Positions 17,942 to 26,685 of a stretch of DNA of 64,000 bases are shown here, piece after piece. The stretch comes from Rubrobacteraceae bacterium. GTDB lineage: Bacteria; Actinomycetota; Rubrobacteria; Rubrobacterales; Rubrobacteraceae. The DNA lies in the NCBI GenBank assembly GCA_030448125.1, contig JAUJNO010000008.1, positions 102,137 to 166,136 on the forward strand. Direction: 5' to 3'. Position numbers and translations under genes: made by a program. The stretch's first letter is position 1, and each line of letters starts with the position of its first letter. The notes under the pieces were generated by a model that saw only the letters and a program-made list of their open reading frames with translations, did no database searches and was not told the origin of the DNA.

Positions 17942-18502
17942 CTAGGCGGATCTTCGGTGATCAGGCGCCTCTTCGTGGGCATCGAAGAGGCGGGGCTCTT
18001 CGCCCTCGTCGCGCAGGGCCGCGCTCAATTCCTTTACGCCGCGCCACGTCTCGGCGAGCAACCCCTCGATGGCCTTCTCGAGCGCGCCGATCCGGAGGTC
18101 GGCCTTCTCCGCCGCCGCGTGTGCCTTCTCCTTCAGCGCGGCCCCCTCCGCAACCTCGTTGAAGTCGGCTCTCTCGAAGTTCTCGTGAGCTCTCTTCAAG
18201 GCCTTTTCCGCCTTCCTCATGGCGCGCTTGAGGGACCTGTGCTCGGGCTTGATCTTCGCCAGGGCAGCCTCGTCGTTCCCGTAATAGGCCTCCCAGAACC
18301 GTTTCTTGAGCGCGATCATCTCGTGATGCACCCTCCGTGCCTCGTCCTCCGCTCTCTCGAGGGCAGCCTGGGCCCGCCCCTTGATCCTCCGCCGGCGGCG
18401 ATACTCCCCAAGATCCCTCTCCAACTCCGCGACCAGCCCCTCGAACTCCGCCTTTATCGCCGCGCCGATCCTCTCCTCCAGCAGCTTCTCTCTGCCAAAC
18501 AT
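17942..18502 (-). CDS. coiled-coil hypothetical protein
   Basis: 186 residues, almost entirely charged and helical (E/K/R/A-rich heptads such as A-L-E-R-A-E-D-E-A-R-R and A-M-R-K-A-E-K-A-L-K-R-A), with no membrane segment or cysteine. One less repetitive stretch reads F-W-E-A-Y-Y-G-N-D-E-A-A-L. ATG 18502 has no strong Shine-Dalgarno element but is preceded by an A/G-rich leader. No family recognised; probably a cytoplasmic structural or scaffold-like helical protein. It stands alone. Confidence 0.6.
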   Translation of the reverse strand: MFGREKLLEERIGAAIKAEFEGLVAELERDLGEYRRRRRIKGRAQAALERAEDEARRVHHEMIALKKRFWEAYYGNDEAALAKIKPEHRSLKRAMRKAEKALKRAHENFERADFNEVAEGAALKEKAHAAAEKADLRIGALEKAIEGLLAETWRGVKELSAALRDEGEEPRLFDAHEEAPDHRRSA

Positions 18503-19008
18503 CGTCTCCCCCTACTAGCGGCTTCGCACCGGGCCCGCATAAAAGACCCTGGCGATGCCCCTTCGCTAATACTTGTTTGCACACTCTCTCCGCGCTACCA
18601 CCTGCTTATCCGGGTGGCGGTAACGGCAGGGCCAAATTCACGCACTTCTAAGCGTCGAGTACAACGTGAAGCACCCTTAAGTTGATGTTGCTTATGCTTC
18701 ATCCAAGACTCTAAAGGAAGGTGATATGAACGTCTAGTTAAAGTTTACCCTTTTGGCTTGCCTGGGATCTTTTCGCCCGCTATGACCAGCTAACAACGGG
18801 CTTTGGGGTAAGGTGTACGGAAGCTCGTACGGGGCTTGCACGGAATCGCGCGGCTATAACGCTCGTACCCGGTGGCCGTCCTCCAACGCTGCCTGGTTCT
18901 TACTCGTAGCCGTACCTGATGCGACTCCGCCTCGTAAGCCATGTCACCCGCCACCCTTCGGCGGCGCTTCTGTCCAGTCAATCCCGCGGACCAGGGTCAT
19001 CTATGTGC
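18503..19008. other. 506-bp intergenic stretch
   Basis: No open frame with a plausible start or domain. It contains a Shine-Dalgarno-like AAAGGAAGG before ATG 18726, but that frame stops after three codons. Confidence 0.4.
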
Positions 19009-19215
19009 TTATATGTAGAACTCGACTAACTCCTCCTCGACCCTGGCCTCGTCTTCCTGGATCATCCGCTCCAGTTCCTCGGATGATTCGCCCGGCGGCG
19101 GACCATCCAACAGCTTTCGGAGATGACCGTTACGCCGGTTCTCGAGCTCTCTCCGCTCCGCCGCTATGTAACGTTCCCACGCCTGCTCGTGTCCCCTCTT
19201 CCGCTTCTCGTCCAT
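19009..19215 (-). CDS. small charged hypothetical protein
   Basis: 68 residues, strongly Glu/Arg-rich (E-R-Y-I-A-A-E-R-R-E-L-E, E-E-L-E-R-M-I-Q-E-D-E-A-R-V), with a Pro/Gly break (G-P-P-P-G-E-S). It is predicted to form two helices, with no membrane segment. Composition is that of a genuine acidic/basic small protein rather than of an Arg/Pro-rich shadow frame. Function unknown. Confidence 0.45.
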   Translation of the reverse strand: MDEKRKRGHEQAWERYIAAERRELENRRNGHLRKLLDGPPPGESSEELERMIQEDEARVEEELVEFYI

Positions 19216-19496
19216 AGGCCTCTAACGCTCACGGCCTGAAGAAGTCCCACAAGCCACGACCGGCGGTAACCTAAGCTTCGGCGCGACTACGACGCCTCCG
19301 GCTTCGCCGTAAAGTTCCCGGTCGGGTAGAACGGGCCGGAGTCCCGGTTTCGCCGAGGCTCTCGACTTTTGTGCAAGGTAGCTGTTAACACAAGGTTAAG
19401 ATTGTGTGAAATCCAGGGTTTTGGTGTCCCGGCATACCGAGATGCACCCACTGTTCCCCGGTCTCCTGATACGCTCTTCGACTGTGGCATTACATT

Positions 19497-19510
19497 GAGA
19501 GTTGACTCTC
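19497..19510. promoter_or_regulatory. inverted repeat GAGAGT-TG-ACTCTC
   Basis: Perfect 6-bp arms around TG, 37 bp upstream of the zinc-ribbon gene start, in an otherwise gene-free 330-bp stretch (19216-19547). It overlaps a TTGACT that could serve as a -35 box. Candidate operator. Confidence 0.35.
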
Positions 19511-19547
19511 TACTACTCCTGATCTAGGGGAAAGGGAAAGATAGTCT

Positions 19548-19826
19548 GTGGCGAAGGTCATTGAGCGCGCCAGAGCGCACTACGACGTTCAAGAGGTGGA
19601 GTACGGCAAGGTCTACAGGTGGAAGCCTGAGAGCGTGGTGATCGAGTGCGGATGCGGCGAGAGGCTGGAACTGACCGCCTCCGAGACCATCTGCGATAGA
19701 TGCGGCGCGGACCGCACCACCGTTGTCCAAAAGGAACTGACGACCCGGCGACTGGGTGATGAGATCCTTCACCCCTGGCGCTACGACGACACCGGAGACC
19801 GCGAGGACGCCGGGATACCTTTCTAA
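19548..19826 (+). CDS. small zinc-ribbon protein
   Basis: 92 residues from GTG, preceded by a purine-rich GGGGAAAGGGAAAG leader. Two cysteine pairs, C-G-C-G near residue 36 and C-D-R-C near residue 51, form a typical four-Cys zinc ribbon. The C-terminus H-P-W-R-Y-D-D is aromatic and acidic. No enzyme domain is present; the likely role is nucleic-acid or protein binding, but I do not recognise a named family. Confidence 0.65.
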   Translation: MAKVIERARAHYDVQEVEYGKVYRWKPESVVIECGCGERLELTASETICDRCGADRTTVVQKELTTRRLGDEILHPWRYDDTGDREDAGIPF

Positions 19827-19881
19827 AAAGACTCTCGACCAGGCGGGTTTACATCATGCACCGCTAACCACACGCGTGCCG

Positions 19882-19913
19882 GGCAGGGGTCCGGCTCTCT
19901 TTGGACCCCTGCC
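19882..19913. terminator. bidirectional hairpin between convergent genes
   Basis: Perfect 11-bp stem (GGCAGGGGTCC with its complement) and 10-nt loop, lying between the convergent zinc-ribbon gene and the small anchored protein gene at 20155. No T tract on either strand. Confidence 0.55.
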
Positions 19914-20154
19914 TACCTATCGTTTGCGGGGTTTGCCCCGGCTCCTGTTTGGGCGGCCCGGAACGGGGCTCTCGGGAGCGCGGGGAGGTCCCGGCTCTTG
20001 CGTTTGCTCGAGGGGACAAAATGGCCCGAGGCGCGCGGCGGGTCGGGATATGCAGCCCTTGCTCTTGTGTCCTCTCCGCCGTCTACGACCGGGGCAGACC
20101 CCCGGCTGCGTTCGGCCAACTACTCCCGGCGGCCAGGCTCGGTTTTGGCACCGC

Positions 20155-20340
20155 TTACCTGACGATCTTACGGACCACCAAACCGCTGCCAACCAGCACT
20201 GCTCCGGCGCCCACCCCCAGGAGCGAAGCATCGACGAGGATGCCGCCGGTCTCCGGTGTCGCCTTGTCCTTCTTGCCACCCTTCCCCTTGCCCTTCTCTT
20301 GCGCTATCGTGAGGGCGGCCACCACCATCAACATCGCCAA
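20155..20340 (-). CDS. small wall-anchored protein with TPETGG motif
   Basis: 61 residues: a short N-terminal hydrophobic segment, a Lys/Gly linker (K-G-K-G-K-G-G-K-K-D-K), then T-P-E-T-G-G, a Gly/Val/Leu membrane segment, and a V-R-K-I-V-R tail. This is the minimal layout of a sortase-type sorting signal carrying almost no mature domain. The motif and tail resemble the larger proteins at 46285, 61185 and 62615. Start is TTG, with an ATG two codons further in as alternative. Function unknown; perhaps a surface spacer or a remnant of a larger protein. Confidence 0.55.
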   Translation of the reverse strand: MAMLMVVAALTIAQEKGKGKGGKKDKATPETGGILVDASLLGVGAGAVLVGSGLVVRKIVR

Positions 20341-20412
20341 AAGAGCGTCTCGGGCGGGGGCGCTCTCCGTCCCCGAAGATTGAGAAGTGGGCGTCGTTGG
20401 TAAAAGGTAAGG

Positions 20413-21297
20413 ATGGTACGCGAGAGGGAGAGGTGTGTTGTGGAGAACGATCTCATACTGGTCGACCGGGGCGAGGAGCTAGATCTCGAAAGGGGGTCCG
20501 TTTTCTTCGTCGGGACGGCGACCGTAATCATCCGCTACGCCGGTTTCACTATCCTGACCGATCCGAACTTCCTCCATGCCGGCGATCACGTGCATCTGGG
20601 CTATGGTCTCCGCTCGCAGCGCCGGACGAACCCGGCAATAGAGATCGAAGACCTCCCCCCTCTGGACCTCGTCCTGCTCTCCCATCTACACGGCGACCAC
20701 TTCGACCGGGTGGCCGAGGAGAAGCTCGACAAGACGGTCCCGATCATAACCACCCCCCACGCGGCCCGCTACCTTGAAGGCAAGGGCTTCCGCCCGCCCG
20801 CGGCCCTGAACACCTGGGAGTCGTTGCTCGTACGCAAGGGCGACGCCCGGCTGCGCGTGACCGCGATGCCCGGAACGCATGCGCCTGGCCCTCTGCGAAA
20901 GGTCTTGCCGCCCGTGATGGGCAGCATGCTCGAGTTCGCGGGCGCGGAGGGCGGCGTCCGGCTCCGGATGTACATCACCGGCGATACGCTCGTCTACGAC
21001 CGGCTCAAAGAGATCCCCGAACGTTACCCCGAGATAGACCTCGCCCTCCTGCACCTTGGGGGGACGAGGGTCCTGGGCATCCTGGTCACGATGGACGCCG
21101 AGCAGGGCGTCGAGGCGATGAGGATCATCAACCCCCGTACCGCCGTGCCCATCCACTACAACGACTATACCGTCTTCAAATCACCCCTGGAGGACTTCAA
21201 GAAAGCGGTCGCCCAGGCCGGCCTCGAAGACCGCGTGAGGTACCTCGCCCACGGCGATACCTACGAGTTCGAGGCGCCCGCAAACGGAGCCCGTTAG
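20413..21297 (+). CDS. metallo-beta-lactamase-fold hydrolase (UlaG-like)
   Basis: 294 residues from ATG 20413; GTG 20440 behind GAGGGAGAGG is an alternative start. The binuclear metal motif is H-L-H-G-D-H-F-D near residue 94, with further ligands in G-T-H-A-P-G near 155, I-T-G-D-T near 192 and I-H-Y-N-D-Y near 240. The family hydrolyses lactones, phosphodiesters or amide bonds; UlaG is an ascorbate-6-phosphate lactonase. No sugar-uptake genes are adjacent, so the substrate is unknown. Confidence 0.85.
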   Translation: MVRERERCVVENDLILVDRGEELDLERGSVFFVGTATVIIRYAGFTILTDPNFLHAGDHVHLGYGLRSQRRTNPAIEIEDLPPLDLVLLSHLHGDHFDRVAEEKLDKTVPIITTPHAARYLEGKGFRPPAALNTWESLLVRKGDARLRVTAMPGTHAPGPLRKVLPPVMGSMLEFAGAEGGVRLRMYITGDTLVYDRLKEIPERYPEIDLALLHLGGTRVLGILVTMDAEQGVEAMRIINPRTAVPIHYNDYTVFKSPLEDFKKAVAQAGLEDRVRYLAHGDTYEFEAPANGAR

Positions 21298-21486
21298 CGC
21301 CGGCCAAACCGGGAAACGCCCCTCTCCTCGCGTAGCCAGGGCGTAGCGGGCCGAGAGGTTTCGGCGGAGGCCTCGGTCGCGCCGCATATTCTCGAGCCCG
21401 TCCGTCGGGATCCGACGGAAATCCGACGACATCCGCGGAGCGCGTAGCCGAACCGCGTGGTACCTGGGGAGCCGTCCCCCCTCCAA

Positions 21487-22452
21487 TTACGACGTTTGCT
21501 GCTCGGTGTTGAGGGTTTTCTCGCCCTCGTTCTTGCCTTCGGGGACGTGCTCTTCGATGACCTGGTTCATCTCGGCACCGACGAGGATGATGAACGACGT
21601 GTAGTAGATGTACAGCATGAGGATGATGATGCCCGCGAACGAGCCGAAGGTCTCGTTGAACGAGCCGGAGCTCTCGACGTAGAGCCGGAAGAGGAGCGAG
21701 AAGAGGAGCCACATGACGACCGCCATGATCGAGCCGGGACTCACGTACCTGAAGCGCTGCTCGACGTCCGGGGCGAAGTAGTAGACGAGCGCGAAGGCGA
21801 AGAGGACGACCGCGAGCAGGACCGGCCACTTCGCTATGTTCCACACGACCTCGAAGATGGAGCCAAGGCCCACCACGCCGGCGATGGCGCCCCCGATCTC
21901 CGGGCCGAAGACCACGAGCCCGAGGGCGGCGAGGAGCAGGGCGGCGATGCCCAAAGAGAGGAAGACGGACATCCCGTACACCTTCCAGAACGGGCGAGCC
22001 TCCTCGACCTCGTACATCACGTTCATCGCCTCCATCATCGAGCGGAACGCCCCGGAGACGCCCCACAGGGCGAGTAGTAGCGAGACTACGGCGCCCACGG
22101 TGAACGCGCTCTGGGCCCTGCTCTCCGCGATGCTGACGAGTTGGTCTTGGAGCAGGCTGAACGCGGCCTCCGGCAGTACGCCCCTGGCCTGTTCCAGCAA
22201 GTAGTCGAGTAGGTCCGGCGCCCCGAAGAGGCCGAGCAGCGAGAGCATGAACACGAAGAACGGGAAGAGTGCGAAGAGCCCCTTGTAGGTGAGGTTGCCG
22301 GCGAAGGCCGCGAGGTGGTCCTCGCCTATCTCCTTCACGGTCCGCTTTACGAACTCCACGAGCCCGAGGCGTCTCCCGGTCGGCGGGACCGTGACCTCGT
22401 TGCCGGTCTGCTCGGCCTTCTCTATGTATTTCTTACCGGGGATGTTGTCCAT
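21487..22452 (-). CDS. YihY/BrkB-family integral membrane protein
   Basis: 321 residues from ATG 22452 (GGGAGGACGC upstream). Family hallmarks are the amphipathic start F-V-K-R-T-V-K-E-I-G-E-D-H, then A-G-N-L-T-Y-K-G-L-F-A-L-F-P, L-W-G-V-S-G-A-F-R-S-M-M-E-A-M-N, and near the end Y-I-Y-Y-T-S-F-I-I-L-V-G-A-E. About six transmembrane helices are expected. The old name ribonuclease BN is not supported for this family; proposed roles are export or envelope functions. It has an acidic cytoplasmic tail. Confidence 0.9.
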   Translation of the reverse strand: MDNIPGKKYIEKAEQTGNEVTVPPTGRRLGLVEFVKRTVKEIGEDHLAAFAGNLTYKGLFALFPFFVFMLSLLGLFGAPDLLDYLLEQARGVLPEAAFSLLQDQLVSIAESRAQSAFTVGAVVSLLLALWGVSGAFRSMMEAMNVMYEVEEARPFWKVYGMSVFLSLGIAALLLAALGLVVFGPEIGGAIAGVVGLGSIFEVVWNIAKWPVLLAVVLFAFALVYYFAPDVEQRFRYVSPGSIMAVVMWLLFSLLFRLYVESSGSFNETFGSFAGIIILMLYIYYTSFIILVGAEMNQVIEEHVPEGKNEGEKTLNTEQQTS

Positions 22453-22612
22453 GCGTCCTCCCGCAACGTCTGCGCGTCCTCGGGCGGATTTTACACCCCA
22501 AATCTCCGGGCGCACCCGCCGGCCTCGCCAAACGCTTCGGAGATCCTGGTACGATACCGCGCCTGCCGGGAATCTCTATCGCGGTCGTGCGGGCTCTTAG
22601 TGAGGAGGAAAC

Positions 22613-23464
22613 TTGGCAGCGGTTAGCGTTTTGATACCGACGTACGAGCGGGCCGAAGCCCTGGCGATGACGCTCTCGGGGGTCGCGGCACAGACCGTGA
22701 CGGACCTCCAGGTTGTGGTATCGAGCCAGGGCCGCCACAGGGCGGAGGACTCGCCGGTGGCGCGGGCGGTGGGGCGTGTGATCGAGGCTCGCGGCGGCGG
22801 CGTCGAGTGGCACCACCGCGAGCCGCGCGGTATAGCCGAACAGCGCCACTTCCTCCTGGAGCGCGCGGAGGCGGAGCCCGTCCTCTTCCTCGACGACGAC
22901 ATCTTTATGGAGCCCTGGGTGGTCGAACGCCTCTTGTCCGTGCTCGAAGCCGAGAGATGCGGCTTCGTTGGCGCCTTCCCGGCCGGTCTTACGTTTCTGG
23001 ACGACGTGCGCCCCGAACAGCAGGAGATCGAACCCTGGCGAGGCCCCGTGCGACCCGAGGTCGTCGAGAAGGACGGGCACGGCTGGGAGCGGTGGCACCT
23101 CCACCGCGCCGCGAACCTATACCATGTCGCCCGGAGGCTCGCCCTTCCGCCCGGAGAGTTCTTGCGTTACAAGGTCGCCTGGATCTCCGCGTGCGTCCTC
23201 TACAGCCGGGAGAAGCTCCTCGAGGTCGGAGGCTTCTCTTTCTGGACCCGGCTCCCGCGCTACCACAAGGCGGAGGACATCCTCGTCCAGAACCTACTCA
23301 TGCGCCGCTTCGGCGGCTGCGGCGTCGTGCCCTCGGGCACCTACCACGCCGAGGTCGAGACGACCACCTTCTCCCCGGAAGGCGCCGTCGACGCGGACGC
23401 TTTCGACCTCCTCCTGCCAGAGTTCGTCGCGCGGTACGCACCAGAGACGCCCAGACCGGTGTAG
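22613..23464 (+). CDS. family 2 glycosyltransferase
   Basis: 283 residues from TTG (GAGGAGG upstream). The GT-A fold is shown by V-L-I-P-T-Y-E-R near residue 6, the nucleotide-sugar DxD motif L-D-D-D-I-F at about 93-98, and an acceptor-side H-K-A-E-D-I-L (ED motif) near 222. It transfers a sugar from a nucleotide-sugar donor; the acceptor is unknown, perhaps an envelope glycan. No other glycan genes are next to it. It has no membrane segment. Confidence 0.85.
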   Translation: MAAVSVLIPTYERAEALAMTLSGVAAQTVTDLQVVVSSQGRHRAEDSPVARAVGRVIEARGGGVEWHHREPRGIAEQRHFLLERAEAEPVLFLDDDIFMEPWVVERLLSVLEAERCGFVGAFPAGLTFLDDVRPEQQEIEPWRGPVRPEVVEKDGHGWERWHLHRAANLYHVARRLALPPGEFLRYKVAWISACVLYSREKLLEVGGFSFWTRLPRYHKAEDILVQNLLMRRFGGCGVVPSGTYHAEVETTTFSPEGAVDADAFDLLLPEFVARYAPETPRPV

Positions 23465-23600
23465 GACGACCCGTGGTCTTTCTCTTACATCCCGGCGAAA
23501 CCTCGTGAGGGAAACTTCGTAGGGTAGACTAAAGACCCCGGAACCGCGCGGCGGGAGTAGGGGCACGAAAAACGATCCCGCAAGGAGGCTCGGAGAGACT

Positions 23601-24872
23601 ATGTCGGAGAACGCGAGGACCGGACGAGCTCCGGTACGCGGCCTTGTATTGATCCTGGGCCTCCTGATCGTCGCGGCGCTCGGCGCTGGCGTGGTCGCAG
23701 CGCAGGCGCGTGCCCAGAGTGCTCCGCCCGAGAAGCTCACGGAGGAGGAACTCCTCTCCCGGATAACGGCCGCCCCGGAGAACGCTCCGGACTTCAGCGC
23801 GACCGCGACCGTGGAGCAGGCGCTCGTCCCGGAAGGGTTGCTCGGCGCCTCCCGGGGCGACGGCGCCGGGGCCTCGGGCCCCCGCTCCGCCCGCGTCTGG
23901 TACGGCGGCCCCGACAGGCTCAGGACCGAGCTGCAGAGCGAGAACGGCGACCAGATCTTCGTCAAGAACGGTCTCGAAGTGCGCGCCTACGACGGAGCGA
24001 CGAACACGCTCCGTACCGGCCAGAAACCGGAGACCGGAGAGGAGCGACCGGAAGAGGCCGCGAGCCCCGAGGAGATAAACGAGGTCCTGGCCGAGATCTC
24101 CCCGACCAGCGACCTCAGAACCGGCCCGCCGGTCCGGTTCGCCGACCGTTGGGTCTACCCCCTGACCCTGGAACCGAGAGACAAGAGCCTGACCCTCGTC
24201 GAGAAGGCCGTAGCTCTCGTGGACGCCGAAGCCTTCGTGCCGCTCTCCTTCGAACTGTACGCCGAGGACACCCCCGAGCCCGTGGTCCGCTACGAGGCCA
24301 GCAAATTCGAGGTCGGCTCCGTCCCCGACGAACGCTTCCGGCTCGAAACTCCGCCGGGCGCGGAGGTCGTTCCCATGGAAGAGCCCGGTAACGACGAGGA
24401 GCGAGGCGAGAGAGGCGAAGAGGATCGGGAGGCTCCGAGGGTAGCGTCGGTTGCGGAGGCCCAGGAGTACGTCGGCTTCCCGGTCACGCAGCTAGCCGCG
24501 GCCCCCGGCGGCCGGGAGCTGACGGAGATCCGGGTCCCAGGGTCGGACGGGGTCGTCCTGACCTACGGCTCGGGCTGGGGTAGCGTGGTCCTAGTCCAGA
24601 AGCCCGATAGGGAGTTAGATAGGGAACCCGAGAGCGCGGACGAGTCACGGGAGGATTCAGGCCGCGAGACCGATGATCGCGACGGGCGCGGCGAGCAGTT
24701 GCAGGTTCCGACGGTGGACCTGGGAGGGGGCGTCGAGGCAAGAGAGATCTCCACCCCCATCGGCACGGGTCTCTCATGGAGCGCGAACGGCGTCTCGTAC
24801 TCCCTCGTGGGGAGCGTCCCCGCCGCCGAACTCGAAGAGGCCGCGCGCGGTCTGCTCCGCCGGGCCTCCTAG
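23601..24872 (+). CDS. LolA/RseB-like envelope protein with C-terminal DUF4367-like domain
   Basis: 423 residues. An N-terminal signal anchor (G-L-V-L-I-L-G-L-L-I-V-A-A-L-G) is followed by a LolA-like half-barrel region (F-S-A-T-A-T-V-E-Q, R-V-W-Y-G-G-P-D-R-L-R-T-E-L). An acidic linker leads to a C-terminal domain with V-G-F-P-V-T-Q-L and a final G-L-S-W-S-A-N-G-V-S-Y-S-L-V-G, typical of DUF4367. The gene is three bases upstream of an ABC ATPase and is in one operon with it, so it probably delivers or senses an envelope lipid or peptide for the exporter. A role as a sigma-factor regulator is the alternative. Confidence 0.7.
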   Translation: MSENARTGRAPVRGLVLILGLLIVAALGAGVVAAQARAQSAPPEKLTEEELLSRITAAPENAPDFSATATVEQALVPEGLLGASRGDGAGASGPRSARVWYGGPDRLRTELQSENGDQIFVKNGLEVRAYDGATNTLRTGQKPETGEERPEEAASPEEINEVLAEISPTSDLRTGPPVRFADRWVYPLTLEPRDKSLTLVEKAVALVDAEAFVPLSFELYAEDTPEPVVRYEASKFEVGSVPDERFRLETPPGAEVVPMEEPGNDEERGERGEEDREAPRVASVAEAQEYVGFPVTQLAAAPGGRELTEIRVPGSDGVVLTYGSGWGSVVLVQKPDRELDREPESADESREDSGRETDDRDGRGEQLQVPTVDLGGGVEAREISTPIGTGLSWSANGVSYSLVGSVPAAELEEAARGLLRRAS

Positions 24873-24875
24873 CTG

Positions 24876-25844
24876 GTGGAGGAGAGAGACGGGGCCGGCG
24901 GGGAGCCGGTCCTCGAGGTCCGGGGCCTGACCAAGAAGTTCGGGGACTTCGTCGCGGTCGAGGACCTGAGCTTCGCGGTGCGACGGGGCGACGTCTACGG
25001 CTTTCTCGGGCCGAATGGGAGCGGGAAGAGCACCACTATCCGGACCGTCCTGGGGCTCGTGAAACCTACGAGCGGTGAGATCCGGGTCTTCGGCCGGCCC
25101 GTGGGTGGTCCCAAAGGACGCGAGGGCATGGCCGGCTTCGTCGACGCTCCAGGCTTCTACGGCTACCTCTCGGCCCGGGACAACCTCAGGCTGCTGGCGG
25201 CCGCCGACAAGCGGAAAAAGGAGCCGCCCATAGAGAGGGTCCTGGAGACGGTGGAGCTCTCGGAGAGGGCGCGGGACAAGGTCAAGACCTATTCGACGGG
25301 GATGAAGCAGCGGCTCGCCATCGCGGCGGCTCTTCTCAGGGAACCGGAGTTCCTGATCCTGGACGAGCCGACCAACGGGTTGGACCCGGGCGGGATGCGC
25401 GACGTTAGGGCGCTCATCCGCCGGCTCGCGGGCGAGGGGCTGACGATCTTTCTCTCCAGCCACCTCCTCGCCGAGATCGAGCAGCTCTGCAACCGGGTCG
25501 CTGTCATAGGGCGCGGTCGCCTCCTGGCCGAAGGCACCCTCGCCGAGGTCGTACAGGGAGCGAACGGGCACCTTAGCTACCGGCTCGTCGTCGGGGACGC
25601 GCGAGAGGCGCTGCGGGTGCTCGACCGGAGTTCCTCTGGTGTCGAGGCGTCGGTTCCAGCGGAGAGTATGGACGGGTTGGAGGGGGCTGCCGGGGAGGAG
25701 ATCCGGCTCTCCGTCGGGACGGAGGGAATCGGTCCGGTGGTGCGAGAACTGGTGAACGAGGGCATCGAGGTGCGGGCGCTCGTGCCGGTGCGGCCAAGCC
25801 TGGAGGACCTATTCCTGGAGCTTACGGAGGGCGGCGGAGGATGA
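24876..25844 (+). CDS. ABC-2-type transporter ATP-binding protein
   Basis: 322 residues from GTG 24876, three bases after the previous stop codon (coupled). Walker A is G-P-N-G-S-G-K-S-T near residue 47, the ABC signature is Y-S-T-G-M-K-Q-R, and Walker B is F-L-I-L-D-E-P-T-N-G-L-D-P. The C-terminal 70 residues form the accessory domain common in drug, lantibiotic and lipid exporters. It energises the permease encoded by the overlapping next gene. Confidence 0.92.
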   Translation: MEERDGAGGEPVLEVRGLTKKFGDFVAVEDLSFAVRRGDVYGFLGPNGSGKSTTIRTVLGLVKPTSGEIRVFGRPVGGPKGREGMAGFVDAPGFYGYLSARDNLRLLAAADKRKKEPPIERVLETVELSERARDKVKTYSTGMKQRLAIAAALLREPEFLILDEPTNGLDPGGMRDVRALIRRLAGEGLTIFLSSHLLAEIEQLCNRVAVIGRGRLLAEGTLAEVVQGANGHLSYRLVVGDAREALRVLDRSSSGVEASVPAESMDGLEGAAGEEIRLSVGTEGIGPVVRELVNEGIEVRALVPVRPSLEDLFLELTEGGGG

Positions 25845-26641
25845 TCCGCTGGGAGCTGTACAAGCTTTTGCGGCAACGACGGACCTTCCTGGGGCTCGGA
25901 GCGACGGCGCTGGTGCCGATCTTTTTCGTGGCGGCCATCGAGATAACGCGTCGCGGACCGGACGCGGGCGAGGTTCCGTTCGCAGCCCAGCTCCTGGAGA
26001 ACGGGCTGGTCGTGCCCCTGATCACATTAGGGTTCGCCACGTTCGTCCTCTTGCCGCTCGTGGTGGCGTTCGTCGCGGGCGACTCGATCGCTGGCGAGAC
26101 CTCCGCCGGTACACTGAAGACGATCCTCGGCCGTTCGGTCGGCCGGACGGAGCTGTTCTTCTCGAAGGCCGCGGCCGTCGCCGTTTACTGCCTCGTCGCC
26201 CCGGCGGTCCTGGTAGGGGTGGGGCTCGTCGCCGGGTACCTCGCGAACGGTTTCGAGCCGCTTGCGGGACCGGGTGGGGCGCCCATCGGGGTCGGTCGCG
26301 GCATCGCGCTGGTGTGGTCCGGCGCGGGCCTCGTGGCGCTGCCCCTCTCGGGGCTGGCGGCATTCGCGATCTTTCTCTCGGCCGCCACCCAGAACTCTTT
26401 GGGCTCGGGCGTGGGCGCCGTGGTACTCGTCTTACTCCTACAGCTCGCCTCCAACCTCGGGCTCACCGGGTCTCTGGACCCATACCTCCTCACGAACCAG
26501 TTCGAAGCATGGCTGAACCTTACCCGCGACCCGATAGACTGGGAGCCCATCATCCGCTCCGCCTGGGTCAGCCTCCTCTGGGCCGCGGCCTTCTTAGCGG
26601 CGGCCTGGGCCGTCTTCGTCCGCCGCGACGTGTTGAGCTAA
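25841..26641 (+). CDS. ABC-2-type transporter permease
   Basis: 266 residues; ATG overlaps the stop of the ATPase gene (ATGA). About six hydrophobic segments are visible. The ABC-2 hallmark A-G-D-S-I-A-G-E-T-S-A-G-T-L-K-T-I-L-G-R is near residue 78. It forms the membrane channel of the exporter; substrate unknown, with the LolA-like upstream gene suggesting an envelope component or an antimicrobial. Confidence 0.9.
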   Translation: MIRWELYKLLRQRRTFLGLGATALVPIFFVAAIEITRRGPDAGEVPFAAQLLENGLVVPLITLGFATFVLLPLVVAFVAGDSIAGETSAGTLKTILGRSVGRTELFFSKAAAVAVYCLVAPAVLVGVGLVAGYLANGFEPLAGPGGAPIGVGRGIALVWSGAGLVALPLSGLAAFAIFLSAATQNSLGSGVGAVVLVLLLQLASNLGLTGSLDPYLLTNQFEAWLNLTRDPIDWEPIIRSAWVSLLWAAAFLAAAWAVFVRRDVLS

Positions 26642-26685
26642 TCGCCAACGTCCGGTCACCGGAGGGAGAAAGCCAACGCTGATAC

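Noticed and set aside
17798..18685. 295-residue plus-strand frame over the coiled-coil gene
   Set aside because: Leu/Pro/Arg-rich complement of the charged helical protein on the minus strand; no start signal or family.
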